Source: an uncultured Pseudomonas sp. (lineage in GTDB: Bacteria > Pseudomonadota > Gammaproteobacteria > Pseudomonadales > Pseudomonadaceae). Taken from it: a stretch of 8,412 bases of DNA. Shown here piece after piece: positions 1-6,231 of this stretch (positions within the stretch are counted from its first letter, which is position 1; every line of letters starts with the position of its first letter). A program made the position numbers and the translations under genes. The stretch covers positions 1-8,412 of the forward strand of contig CALMID010000360.1 in NCBI GenBank assembly GCA_937863915.1, given 5' to 3'. The notes beneath the pieces were generated by a model that worked only from the letters and a program-made list of their open reading frames with translations, was not told where the DNA came from and made no database searches.

Positions 1-107
1 GTCTGGCGCGCCAGCAGCACGACCCGGTGGCCACCGGGCGCTTTGGTGCCGACATGCAGGTGCACCTGGTCAATGACGGGCCGGTGACCTTCCTGCTGGA
101 AAGCTGA
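1..107 (+). CDS. dtd: D-aminoacyl-tRNA deacylase, C-terminal fragment
   Basis: This is the 3' end of a gene whose start lies outside the window. The frame beginning at base 3 gives 34 residues and a TGA stop at 105-107. The fragment reads [21 protein letters not shown] and ends FLLES. The NDGPVT stretch matches the conserved NxGPxT motif that lines the active site of Dtd. Dtd is a cytoplasmic homodimer that hydrolyses D-amino acids (classically D-Tyr) and also glycine from mischarged tRNA, a proofreading step in translation. From memory, dtd lies in this chromosomal neighbourhood in Pseudomonas. It converges on the diguanylate cyclase gene with only 10 bases between the two stop codons. The identification is strong despite the short fragment because the C-terminal motif is diagnostic. 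Confidence 0.9.
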   Translation, partial: LARQQHDPVATGRFGADMQVHLVNDGPVTFLLES

Positions 108-110
108 GGC

Positions 111-128
111 TCAGCGCCTAGGCGCTGA
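111..128. terminator. Perfect 18-bp palindrome at convergent gene ends
   Basis: TCAGCGCCTAGGCGCTGA is identical to its own reverse complement. It lies between the dtd stop and the last codons of the leftward cyclase gene and contains that gene's TAG stop. On RNA it could fold as a stem of about 7 bp with a 4-base loop in either direction. No T-run follows on either strand, so a bidirectional terminator or RNA 3'-end protecting hairpin is only an inference. Confidence 0.4.
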
Positions 129-1923
129 TGCTGTCCAGGGTGACGCCACAGATGCGGTTTCGCCCCTGCTGCTTGGCCAGGTACAGCTGCTGGTCGGCGG
201 CCTCGATCAACTGTTCCGGCGCGATGCTGTTGAGGCTGCCGGGCCAGCTGGCACAGCCTCCGCTCACGGTGATCGGCACGCGCTGGCCGTCGACATGGAA
301 GTCGATGGCGGCGATCGCCTCGCGCAGCTCCTCCAGAAGCTGCAGGGCGCCTTCGAAGTGGGTAGCCGGCAGCAACAGGACAAATTCCTCACCGCCGTAG
401 CGGGCCAGCAGATCGTCCGGCCGCTGCAGCTGTGCCTGCAGGGTCTGGGCGACCTGGCGCAGGCAGTCGTCACCGACCAGATGGCCGTAGCGGTCGTTGA
501 ACGACTTGAAGTGATCGATATCGAACAGCGCCAGGCACAGGCTCGACTGCTCGCGCGCGGCGCGGGCCAGTGCCTTGGGCAGGACCTCGTCGAAATGCCG
601 GCGGTTGGCGATGCCGGTCAGCGGGTCGGTGAGGCTGCGGGTGGTCAGGCTGGCATTGGCCAGGCGCAGCTCGGCCATGGCCAGATTGAGCGCGCGGGTC
701 TTCTCTTCCACCTCGCGTTGCAGGCGCTGGTTGGCTTCCTGCTTCATGGTCAGCAACTCGTTGGCCATCAGCGTTCGTTCGCGCTGCAGGTCGTTCATGC
801 GCGCGCCGAGGACGAAGGACAGCAGCAGGGCCTCGATCGACAGGCCGATCAGCTGACCATAGGTGGAAATCCAGCTCATGCCGATCAGGCCGACCAGGTT
901 CAGGTTGAGCACCAGTGTGCCGAGGATCAGCAGGCCCCAGGCCAGGCTGTAGAGCTTGAGGTAGCGTTGTGCGCCGCGGGTATAGAGCAGCGCCATGACC
1001 ACCGGAACCAGCGCGCCAAAGGTGGCGATCGGCATGGCGATGCCGATCACCGGCGCCGACCAGGGCGTGGCCAGCAGCAGCACATACAGGCTCAGGGCGA
1101 CCACCACCCAGCGGAACAGCTGCCAGTGGCGCGGGGCAATCTGTTCGATCTCCAGCAGCTTGATGGCAAACAGGTTGCCGCAGAGGAAGGCCAGGCCGGC
1201 GCTGAAGACAAAGGCGCGGCCGTGGCTGGCCTCACCCAGATACGGCACGTAGACGCCAAAACGCACGGCCTCGAAGGCGTACACGGCAATCTGGAACAGC
1301 ACATACCAGAAGAAGGCCGGTGTGCGGGTGCTCAGCCAGAGGAAGAAGTTGAACAGGATCACCGCCAGGCCCAGGCCGAAGAACAGGCCGAGCCAGAGGT
1401 TGCTCTGTTCGCGCCAGTTCTGCAGCTCGTTCTCGCTGAGCAGGCGCAGCGGCACCAGGGAAATATCGGAATAGGCCACCGCCACGTACAGCATGGCCGG
1501 TGCGCCGCTTCCGGCAGCGGGCAGCTCGAAGGTCGGGTAGCGCTCGCGGGGCCGTTGCGCCAAGGCCTGCAGCTGCCCGTCCTGCTCGATGAAGGCGTGA
1601 ATGCGGCCCATCTGCGGCCACTCGCTCTGCAGCAGCCAGCGTCGTTCGCCGGAGTCGAGGGTGAGCGGCACGCGCAGCCACAGCTGGCGAGACTCGCCGA
1701 TCAGGTGCAGGGTCTTGCTCGGCCAGAGGTGCCAAGGGTCGTCGCCAAGCTGTGCCGGGCTGTCGAGGTGCTGCTCGCTGAAGCGGTATTCCAGTGCCGC
1801 CGGCAGTTGCACACTGGCTGGGCTGCCACGCAGATCGATGGGCGCCGCTGAACAGACGGTCAGGTTCGCCAGGGTCAGGATGGCCAGCCACAGCTGGCTG
1901 AGGACAAGGACGATTCTGTGCAT
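118..1923 (-). CDS. Membrane-bound diguanylate cyclase, 7TM-DISM sensor with GGDEF domain
   Basis: The predicted 601-residue inner-membrane enzyme makes cyclic-di-GMP from two GTP. In order it shows a signal peptide (about 1-26, ending CSA-AP), a periplasmic DISMED2-like sensor (about 30-165), a 7TM-DISM block of hydrophobic helices (about 175-375), a coiled-coil-like linker (about 380-430) and a GGDEF domain (about 431-595). The active-site motif is GGEEF at 510-514, with metal-binding FDID at 467-470. An RPDD inhibitory I-site at 501-504 sits exactly five residues before it, so the enzyme looks active and product-inhibited. ATG 1923 was chosen because it opens directly on the signal peptide; a GTG at 1986 would add 21 polar, Pro-rich residues before it. 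DISMED2 domains are proposed to bind carbohydrate-like ligands, but the ligand here is unknown. The gene is convergent with dtd and divergent from the ABC operon. I do not recognise a gene symbol. Confidence 0.93.
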   Translation of the reverse strand: MHRIVLVLSQLWLAILTLANLTVCSAAPIDLRGSPASVQLPAALEYRFSEQHLDSPAQLGDDPWHLWPSKTLHLIGESRQLWLRVPLTLDSGERRWLLQSEWPQMGRIHAFIEQDGQLQALAQRPRERYPTFELPAAGSGAPAMLYVAVAYSDISLVPLRLLSENELQNWREQSNLWLGLFFGLGLAVILFNFFLWLSTRTPAFFWYVLFQIAVYAFEAVRFGVYVPYLGEASHGRAFVFSAGLAFLCGNLFAIKLLEIEQIAPRHWQLFRWVVVALSLYVLLLATPWSAPVIGIAMPIATFGALVPVVMALLYTRGAQRYLKLYSLAWGLLILGTLVLNLNLVGLIGMSWISTYGQLIGLSIEALLLSFVLGARMNDLQRERTLMANELLTMKQEANQRLQREVEEKTRALNLAMAELRLANASLTTRSLTDPLTGIANRRHFDEVLPKALARAAREQSSLCLALFDIDHFKSFNDRYGHLVGDDCLRQVAQTLQAQLQRPDDLLARYGGEEFVLLLPATHFEGALQLLEELREAIAAIDFHVDGQRVPITVSGGCASWPGSLNSIAPEQLIEAADQQLYLAKQQGRNRICGVTLDSISA

Positions 1924-2155
1924 ATTCTTGTAATTATCAGGCGTGCCCGGAACAGCAGGGGCGGGGTTTCGCGCCAGCCGCAGCACGGTTTCAGCGTAGC
2001 AGGCGCGAGTTCTGTCTGCAGGCGGCGGCTACCTGCAGGCAGTCCGGAAGTCGTCCGTGGCGCTCGCAAGATGATCGCCTGATCGGTAGCATGCGCGCCA
2101 TGCCGGGGATTAATCCACTGGCGCCTCCTTATTCGTTTCCTTCCGGACAACACCC
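1924..2155. promoter_or_regulatory. Divergent intergenic control region (cyclase / ABC importer)
   Basis: These 232 bases hold no gene and separate two divergent starts, so promoters for both should lie here. On the minus strand, GATAAT (1938 to 1933) is a good -10 match only 9 bases before the cyclase ATG, but no TTGACA-like -35 box lies about 17 bases upstream. If used, it would give a nearly leaderless mRNA. On the plus strand, ATTAAT (2109-2114) is a weak -10 candidate for the binding-protein gene. The region also holds a CTGCAGG/CCTGCAG inverted repeat (2016-2038) and a GCATG-N5-CATGC dyad (2089-2103). No sigma-54 GG-N10-GC element was found. Individual promoter calls are weak. Confidence 0.5.
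2016..2038. repeat. Inverted repeat CTGCAGG-N9-CCTGCAG
   Basis: There are two 7-base arms (2016-2022 and 2032-2038) around a 9-base spacer, in the middle of the divergent region. The arms are perfectly complementary. This could be an operator or a small hairpin in a leader transcript. Each arm contains the palindrome CTGCAG, so a dimeric protein could also bind each arm alone. No known operator is recognised. Confidence 0.35.
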
Positions 2156-2947
2156 ATGAAGAAAATTCTGGCTTCACTGCTGCTCTCCGTTTGCGCTTTC
2201 AGCGGCCTGGCGCATGCCGGCCTGGTCGATGATGCGGTCAAGCGCGGCACCCTGCGTGTGGGCATGGACCCGACCTACATGCCCTTCGAGATGACCAACA
2301 AGCGTGGTGAGATCATCGGCTTCGAGGTGGACCTGCTCAAAGCCATGGCCAAGGCCATGGGCGTCAAGCTGGAGCTGGTGTCGACCAGCTACGACGGCAT
2401 CATCCCGGCCCTGCTGACCGACAAGTTCGACATGATCGGCTCCGGCATGACCCTGACCCAGGAACGCAATCTGCGGGTCAATTTCTCCGACCCCTTCATC
2501 GTGGTTGGCCAGACGCTGCTGATCCGCAAGGAGCTGCAGGGCAAGATCCAGTCCTACAAGGATCTGAATGATGCCCAGTACCGCATCACCTCGAAGATCG
2601 GCACCACCGGCGAGATGGTCGCCAAGAAGCTGATCGCCAAGGCCCAGTACCACGGCTTCGACAATGAGCAGGAAGCGGTGATGGACGTGGTCAACGGTAA
2701 GGCCGATGCCTTCATCTACGACGCGCCGTACAACGTGGTGGCGGTGAACAAGGCCGGTGCCGGCAAGCTGGTATTCCTCGACCAGCCGTTCACCTTCGAG
2801 CCGCTGGCCTTCGGCCTGAAGAAGGGCGACTACGACAGCCTGAACTGGATCAACAACTGGCTGAACCAGATCCGCCACGATGGCACCTACGATCGCATCC
2901 ATGCCAAGTGGTTCAAGAAGAACGACTGGCTGAAAGAGATGGAATAA
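2156..2947 (+). CDS. Amino-acid ABC transporter periplasmic substrate-binding protein
   Basis: This is a 263-residue protein of the SBP_bac_3 family (relatives of GlnH and HisJ) that captures a polar amino acid in the periplasm and delivers it to the permease encoded next door. A Sec signal peptide occupies residues 1-21 (MKK start, hydrophobic core, cleavage after AHA). The mature protein has the family landmarks: a GFEVDLLKAMA helix near 55-65, SGMTLTQER at 96-104 with Arg104 as the expected ligand-carboxylate contact, FSDPF at 110-114, SKIGTTGE at 146-153, and Asp189 in IYDAP as the expected alpha-amino contact. Length is normal. ATG 2156 is the only start consistent with the signal peptide; no strong Shine-Dalgarno precedes it, only GGA roughly 10 bases upstream. 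The substrate cannot be read from sequence. From memory the orthologous system in P. aeruginosa is PA5076-PA5074. A terminator-like hairpin follows, so this subunit is probably made in excess. Confidence 0.93.
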   Translation: MKKILASLLLSVCAFSGLAHAGLVDDAVKRGTLRVGMDPTYMPFEMTNKRGEIIGFEVDLLKAMAKAMGVKLELVSTSYDGIIPALLTDKFDMIGSGMTLTQERNLRVNFSDPFIVVGQTLLIRKELQGKIQSYKDLNDAQYRITSKIGTTGEMVAKKLIAKAQYHGFDNEQEAVMDVVNGKADAFIYDAPYNVVAVNKAGAGKLVFLDQPFTFEPLAFGLKKGDYDSLNWINNWLNQIRHDGTYDRIHAKWFKKNDWLKEME

Positions 2948-2957
2948 ACCCCGCGTC

Positions 2958-2969
2958 GGACTTCGGTCC
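2958..2969 (+). other. Small GGAC-UUCG-GUCC tetraloop hairpin
   Basis: GGACTTCGGTCC lies 10 bases after the binding-protein stop codon. In RNA it forms a 4-bp stem closed by C(UUCG)G, the classic extra-stable tetraloop. It precedes the larger stem-loop at 2982. It may help protect the 3' end of the binding-protein mRNA from exonucleases. The fold is clear from sequence; the role is inferred. Confidence 0.5.
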
Positions 2970-2981
2970 TCGCAGGTGACG

Positions 2982-3017
2982 ACAGGCCCGGCCCACAAGG
3001 TCGGGCCTGTTTCTGTT
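2982..3017 (+). terminator. Rho-independent terminator or attenuator between binding-protein and permease genes
   Basis: Two 12-base arms (2982-2993 and 2999-3010) pair completely, with one G-U wobble, around the 5-base loop CACAA. The 3' arm runs into a T-rich tract, TTTCTGTT (3010-3017). This is a standard intrinsic-terminator layout. It sits inside a three-gene transporter cluster, in the 93-base gap before the permease. The likely effect is partial termination: much binding-protein mRNA and less permease/ATPase mRNA, a common arrangement in binding-protein importers. Confidence 0.8.
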
Positions 3018-3040
3018 CCCCGCCATGAGCGAGATTTACC

Positions 3041-4003
3041 GTGACTAGAAAACACCGCCGAACCTGGCCCTGGCACCTGCTGACCGGGCTGATCCTGGCC
3101 CTGACTGCCTGGGGCCTGTGGTATTCGACTTCGCTGATTTCCTATGAATGGCGCTGGAACCGGGTGCCGCAGTATTTCGTCTACCAGGCCGAGGAGAGTC
3201 AGCGCGCCGTTGATTACGGCAGGGTCGAGTCGATCGCCGTCGAGGGCGAGCTGGCGAATGTGACCCTGAGCGCCGAAAGCGGTGGCGAGCAGCACTTGTC
3301 GGTGGCGTCCGACAGTCTGCAGCTGGCCGAGGGTGATGATGTGGCCGAGGGTGACCTGATCGGTGTGACCCGCCACTGGGCGGCCGGCCCTCTGCTCTGG
3401 GGCCTGTGGACCACCCTGTGGATCTCGGTGCTGTCCGGCGTGTTCGGTCTGCTCATCGGGCTGGTCAGCGGCTTGTGCCGGCTGTCGAGCAACCCGACCC
3501 TGCGCGACCTCTCCACGGTCTACGTCGAGCTGGTGCGCGGCACCCCGCTGCTGGTGCAGATATTCATCTTCTACTTCTTCATCGGCACCGTGCTCAACCT
3601 GTCGCGCGAGTTTGCCGGGGTTGCCGCGCTGGCGCTGTTCACCGGCGCCTATGTCAGCGAAATCGTGCGGGCCGGCGTGCAGTCGGTGGCCAAGGGGCAG
3701 AACGAAGCCGCGCGCTCGCTGGGGCTGACGGCGGCGCAGTCGATGCGCCATGTGATCCTGCCGCAGGCCTTCAAACGGGTGCTGCCACCCCTGGCGGGGC
3801 AGTTCATCAGCCTGGTGAAGGACACCTCGCTGGTGTCGGTGATTGCCATCACCGAGCTGACCAAGAGCGGCCGCGAAGCGATTACCACCTCGTTCTCCAC
3901 CTTCGAGATCTGGTTCTGCATCGCCGCCCTCTATCTCGTCATCAACCTGCCGCTGTCGCATATCGCCGGCCGTCTGGAGCGGAGGCTCGGGAAAAGTGAT
4001 TGA
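3041..4003 (+). CDS. Amino-acid ABC transporter permease with extra periplasmic N-terminal domain
   Basis: This 320-residue inner-membrane permease belongs to the polar-amino-acid (HisM/GlnP-like) family and forms the channel of the importer. A first helix spans about 14-33. A periplasmic, mostly polar segment follows at about 34-117. The core membrane helices then lie near 118-145, 160-186, 190-215, 250-270 and 288-310. The coupling (EAA) loop begins at Glu222 (EAARSLGL, then ILPQAF) and would contact the ATPase. Typical family members have about 220-250 residues, so the extra length is the N-terminal helix plus the 34-117 segment, which carries a doubled EGD pattern ([13 protein letters not shown]). 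GTG 3041 is the start; GAGCGAGA at 3026-3033 is a modest ribosome site. A 7-codon ATG frame (3025-3048) overlaps this start. The gene overlaps the ATPase gene by 8 bases, which suggests coupled translation. Confidence 0.9.
   Translation: MTRKHRRTWPWHLLTGLILALTAWGLWYSTSLISYEWRWNRVPQYFVYQAEESQRAVDYGRVESIAVEGELANVTLSAESGGEQHLSVASDSLQLAEGDDVAEGDLIGVTRHWAAGPLLWGLWTTLWISVLSGVFGLLIGLVSGLCRLSSNPTLRDLSTVYVELVRGTPLLVQIFIFYFFIGTVLNLSREFAGVAALALFTGAYVSEIVRAGVQSVAKGQNEAARSLGLTAAQSMRHVILPQAFKRVLPPLAGQFISLVKDTSLVSVIAITELTKSGREAITTSFSTFEIWFCIAALYLVINLPLSHIAGRLERRLGKSD
3981..3985 (+). promoter_or_regulatory. Strong ribosome binding site for the ATPase gene
   Basis: GGAGG lies inside the last permease codons, 10 bases before the GTG at 3996. 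It fixes that GTG as the ATPase start; no in-frame ATG near this point fits the conserved N-terminus ([11 protein letters not shown]). Confidence 0.75.
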
Positions 4004-4730
4004 AGTCCGCAATCTGCTGAAAGTGTTCGAGGCCCGCGGCCATGAAGTGCGCGCGGTGGATGATGTCAGTACAACCGTTGCCAAGGGCGAGGTAGTGGTG
4101 CTGATCGGCCCCTCCGGCTCCGGCAAATCGACCTTCCTGCGTTGCCTCAACGGCCTGGAGGAGCTGGACTCCGGCTCGGTATCCATCGACGGCGTCGATC
4201 TGGCCAACCCGAAGACCGACGTCAATGCTTACCGTCGCGAGGTGGGCATGGTGTTCCAGCACTTCAACCTGTTCCCGCACATGACCGTGCTGGAAAACCT
4301 GTGCCTGGCGCAGAAGGTGGTGCGCAAGCGCGGCAAGGCCGAGCGCGAGGCCAAGGCACGGGCGCTGCTGGCCAAGGTCGGCATTGCGCAGAAGGCCGAC
4401 GAGTATCCGGCGCGCCTGTCCGGTGGCCAGCAGCAGCGGGTGGCCATCGCCCGGGCGCTGTGCATGGAGCCCAAGGTCATGCTGTTTGACGAGCCGACCT
4501 CGGCGCTCGACCCGGAGATGGTCGGCGAGGTGCTGGACGTGATGAAGACTCTGGCCCAGGAAGGCATGACCATGCTGGTGGTGACCCACGAGATGGGGTT
4601 CGCCCGCGAGGTGGCCGACCGCGTGCTGTTCTTCGATCACGGCAAGCTGCTGGAGGATGCGCCCCCGGCGCAGTTCTTCGAGCAGCCGCAGGACCCGCGT
4701 GCGCAGAGCTTTCTGCGCCAGGTGCTGTAA
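3996..4730 (+). CDS. Amino-acid ABC transporter ATP-binding protein
   Basis: This is a 244-residue cytoplasmic ATPase of the GlnQ/HisP family. It dimerises and drives import through the permease encoded just upstream. All nucleotide-binding motifs are intact: Walker [10 protein letters not shown] at 38-46, Q-loop Gln88 in [10 protein letters not shown], signature LSGGQQQR at 141-148, Walker B ending in Asp165 with catalytic Glu166 ([10 protein letters not shown]), and switch His198 in VVTHEMG. Length is normal for the family, with no C-terminal regulatory extension. The start is GTG, overlapping the permease stop by 8 bases (3996-4003) and served by GGAGG at 3981. It is the last gene of the importer cluster and converges on rsmE with 11 bases between the stop codons. 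Function as an importer ATPase is certain at family level; the substrate is unknown. Confidence 0.96.
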   Translation: MIEVRNLLKVFEARGHEVRAVDDVSTTVAKGEVVVLIGPSGSGKSTFLRCLNGLEELDSGSVSIDGVDLANPKTDVNAYRREVGMVFQHFNLFPHMTVLENLCLAQKVVRKRGKAEREAKARALLAKVGIAQKADEYPARLSGGQQQRVAIARALCMEPKVMLFDEPTSALDPEMVGEVLDVMKTLAQEGMTMLVVTHEMGFAREVADRVLFFDHGKLLEDAPPAQFFEQPQDPRAQSFLRQVL

Positions 4731-4734
4731 GCGA

Positions 4735-4758
4735 TGGCGCGCTAGAACAGGCGCGCCA
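4735..4758. terminator. Hairpin at the convergent ATPase/rsmE junction
   Basis: TGGCGCGC (4735-4742) and GCGCGCCA (4751-4758) form a perfect 8-bp stem around an 8-base loop. The element begins 4 bases after the ATPase stop and covers the rsmE stop codon and its last codons. No T-run follows in either direction, so it is at best a non-canonical bidirectional terminator or 3'-end stabiliser. Confidence 0.45.
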
Positions 4759-5449
4759 GTAGCGCCGGCACGGCGGTTTCCACGCGCAGGATGCGCTCGC
4801 CGAGCTGCACCGGCTGGAGGCCGGCCAAGCGCAGCAGCTCCACCTCGTAGGGAATCCAGCCGCCTTCCGGGCCGATGGCCAGGGTCACCGGGCCATCGAC
4901 CGCGCGGGGGCAGGCAGGATAGTCGCCGGGATGACCGGTGAGACCCAGGGTGCCGCCTGCCAGTGCCGGCAGGCGGTCCTCGACGAAGGGCTTGAAGCGT
5001 TTCTCCAGCGTTACTTCCGGCAGCACGGTATCGCGGGTCTGCTCCAGCCCCAGGATCAGCTGTTCGCGGATGGCGGCCGGTTCGAGAAAGGGGGTCTGCC
5101 AGAAACTTTTTTCCACCCGGTAGCTGTTGAGCAGCACCAGCCGCGCGACACCCATGGCGCTGACGGTCTGCAACACGCGCTTGAGCATCTTCGGGCGCGG
5201 CACCGCGAGCAGCAGGGTCAGCGGCAGCTTGGCCGGTGGCGGGGTGTCGAGGCTGATCTGCAGTTCGGCCTGTTCGGCGTTGAGGCTCAGCAGCTCGCCA
5301 CGACCCATCAGCCCGCCCAGGCGACCGACCCGCAGGCTGTCGCCGCACTCGGCACGGTGCACCTCGCGCAGGTGCTGCAGGCGCCGGCCCTGCAGGCGCA
5401 CGCGGTCAGGCGCGACGAAGTCGCCGTCTTCCAGCAGCAGCAGGTTCAC
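4742..5449 (-). CDS. rsmE: 16S rRNA m3U1498 methyltransferase
   Basis: This 235-residue cytoplasmic SPOUT-family enzyme N3-methylates U1498 of 16S rRNA in the assembled 30S subunit, using S-adenosylmethionine. Residues about 1-70 form the PUA-like RNA-binding part and about 75-235 the knotted methyltransferase domain. Diagnostic motifs are AIGPEGGW (GPEGGW at 193-198) and, near the C-terminus, [12 protein letters not shown], which together form the SAM-binding knot. Length is close to the roughly 240 residues usual for the family. The start is GTG 5449, overlapping the tatC stop codon in a GTGA tetranucleotide (5446-5449). No Shine-Dalgarno is visible, so translation probably depends on ribosomes finishing tatC. 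It is the last gene of the leftward cluster. In P. aeruginosa, from memory, it also follows tatC. Confidence 0.93.
   Translation of the reverse strand: MNLLLLEDGDFVAPDRVRLQGRRLQHLREVHRAECGDSLRVGRLGGLMGRGELLSLNAEQAELQISLDTPPPAKLPLTLLLAVPRPKMLKRVLQTVSAMGVARLVLLNSYRVEKSFWQTPFLEPAAIREQLILGLEQTRDTVLPEVTLEKRFKPFVEDRLPALAGGTLGLTGHPGDYPACPRAVDGPVTLAIGPEGGWIPYEVELLRLAGLQPVQLGERILRVETAVPALLARLF
4953..4976. repeat. Intragenic 9-bp hairpin within rsmE
   Basis: CCGCCTGCC (4953-4961) and GGCAGGCGG (4968-4976) are perfect complements around a 6-base loop, inside the rsmE coding region (residues near RLPALAGG). At this G+C a few such stems are expected by chance in 8 kb, so a role is uncertain. Confidence 0.35.
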
Positions 5450-6231
5450 GGGCGCGGAGCGGGTGGTTGGTCACCGCGGAAGTTGTCTTCGTCATCCGCG
5501 GTGGGGCGCCGTACCAGGCCGCCAAACAGCAGGCCGACTTCGAACAGCAGCCACATCGGCACCGCCAGCATGGTCTGCGAGAACACGTCCGGCGGGGTGA
5601 GGATCATGCCGACCACGAAGCAGCCGACGATCACGTAGGGGCGGCTGCGCTTGAGGGTTTCCACATCGACGATGCCGACCCAGAGCACGAGGAAGGTCGC
5701 CACCGGAATCTCGAAGGCCACGCCAAAGGCGAAGAACAGGGTGAGAACGAAGTCCAGGTACTCGTTGATGTCGGTCATCATCGCCACGCCGTCCGGCGTC
5801 ACGCTGGCGAAGAAGTGGAAGATCATCGGGAACACCAGGAAGTAGGCGAAGGCCATGCCGGCGTAGAACAGCAGGATGCTGGAGACCAGCAGCGGTACGG
5901 CGATGCGCTTCTCATGCTTGTACAGGCCCGGCGCGATGAAGCCCCAGACCTGATGCAGCAGCACCGGAATGCTGAGGAACAGCGCAACCCAGGCGGTCAG
6001 CTTGAACGGCGTGAGGAAGGGCGAGGCCACCCCGGTGGCGATCATCGTCGCGCCTTCTGGCAGGTAAGCGCGCAGCGGCGCCGAGACGATGGTGTAGATG
6101 TCCTGGGCAAAGTAGAACAGCCCGGCAAACATCAGCAGAACCGCGATCACGCAGCGCAACAGGCGGGTACGCAGTTCGGTGAGGTGGGCGACCAGAGGCA
6201 TTTCCTGGTCCTGACTCGGCTCGCTGCTCAT
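5446..6231 (-). CDS. tatC: Twin-arginine translocase subunit TatC
   Basis: TatC is the 261-residue inner-membrane core of the Tat receptor complex. It recognises the twin-arginine signal peptide of folded cargo and pairs with TatB. The protein follows the E. coli TatC pattern over almost its whole length, with six predicted membrane helices. Key residues are present at a constant offset of four from E. coli: Glu19 (HLTELR), Glu107 in LYKHEKR (the signal-peptide site), Glu174 (VAFEIP) and Asp215 ([10 protein letters not shown]). The C-terminal tail (about 241-261) is polar and Pro-rich. The start ATG 6231 overlaps the tatB stop in ATGA (6228-6231), and the stop overlaps the rsmE start. No Shine-Dalgarno is evident, so expression is probably coupled to tatB. 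Confidence 0.97.
   Translation of the reverse strand: MSSEPSQDQEMPLVAHLTELRTRLLRCVIAVLLMFAGLFYFAQDIYTIVSAPLRAYLPEGATMIATGVASPFLTPFKLTAWVALFLSIPVLLHQVWGFIAPGLYKHEKRIAVPLLVSSILLFYAGMAFAYFLVFPMIFHFFASVTPDGVAMMTDINEYLDFVLTLFFAFGVAFEIPVATFLVLWVGIVDVETLKRSRPYVIVGCFVVGMILTPPDVFSQTMLAVPMWLLFEVGLLFGGLVRRPTADDEDNFRGDQPPAPRP

Noticed and set aside
295..1851. 518-codon open frame on the + strand opposite the cyclase gene
   Set aside because: The product is low-complexity (Gln, His, Ala, Gly, Glu rich) with no domain, and it is fully antisense to a gene with clear catalytic motifs. High third-position G+C keeps opposite frames open.
1924..1986. GTG start adding 21 residues to the cyclase
   Set aside because: The added residues are polar and Pro-rich and would bury the signal peptide; no ribosome site precedes the GTG.
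2041..2155. Sigma-54 promoter upstream of the importer
   Set aside because: TGGCGCTCGCAAG near 2058 looked close, but the required GC ten bases after the GG is absent.
2174..4225. 683-codon open frame on the - strand across the ABC genes
   Set aside because: It is antisense to three well-supported transporter genes, the product resembles nothing, and its composition is that of a shadow frame.
3942..5348. 468-codon - strand frame spanning the ATPase and rsmE
   Set aside because: It crosses a convergent gene junction and is a different frame of rsmE plus the antisense of the ATPase gene; the product is Arg/Ala/Gly rich without motifs.
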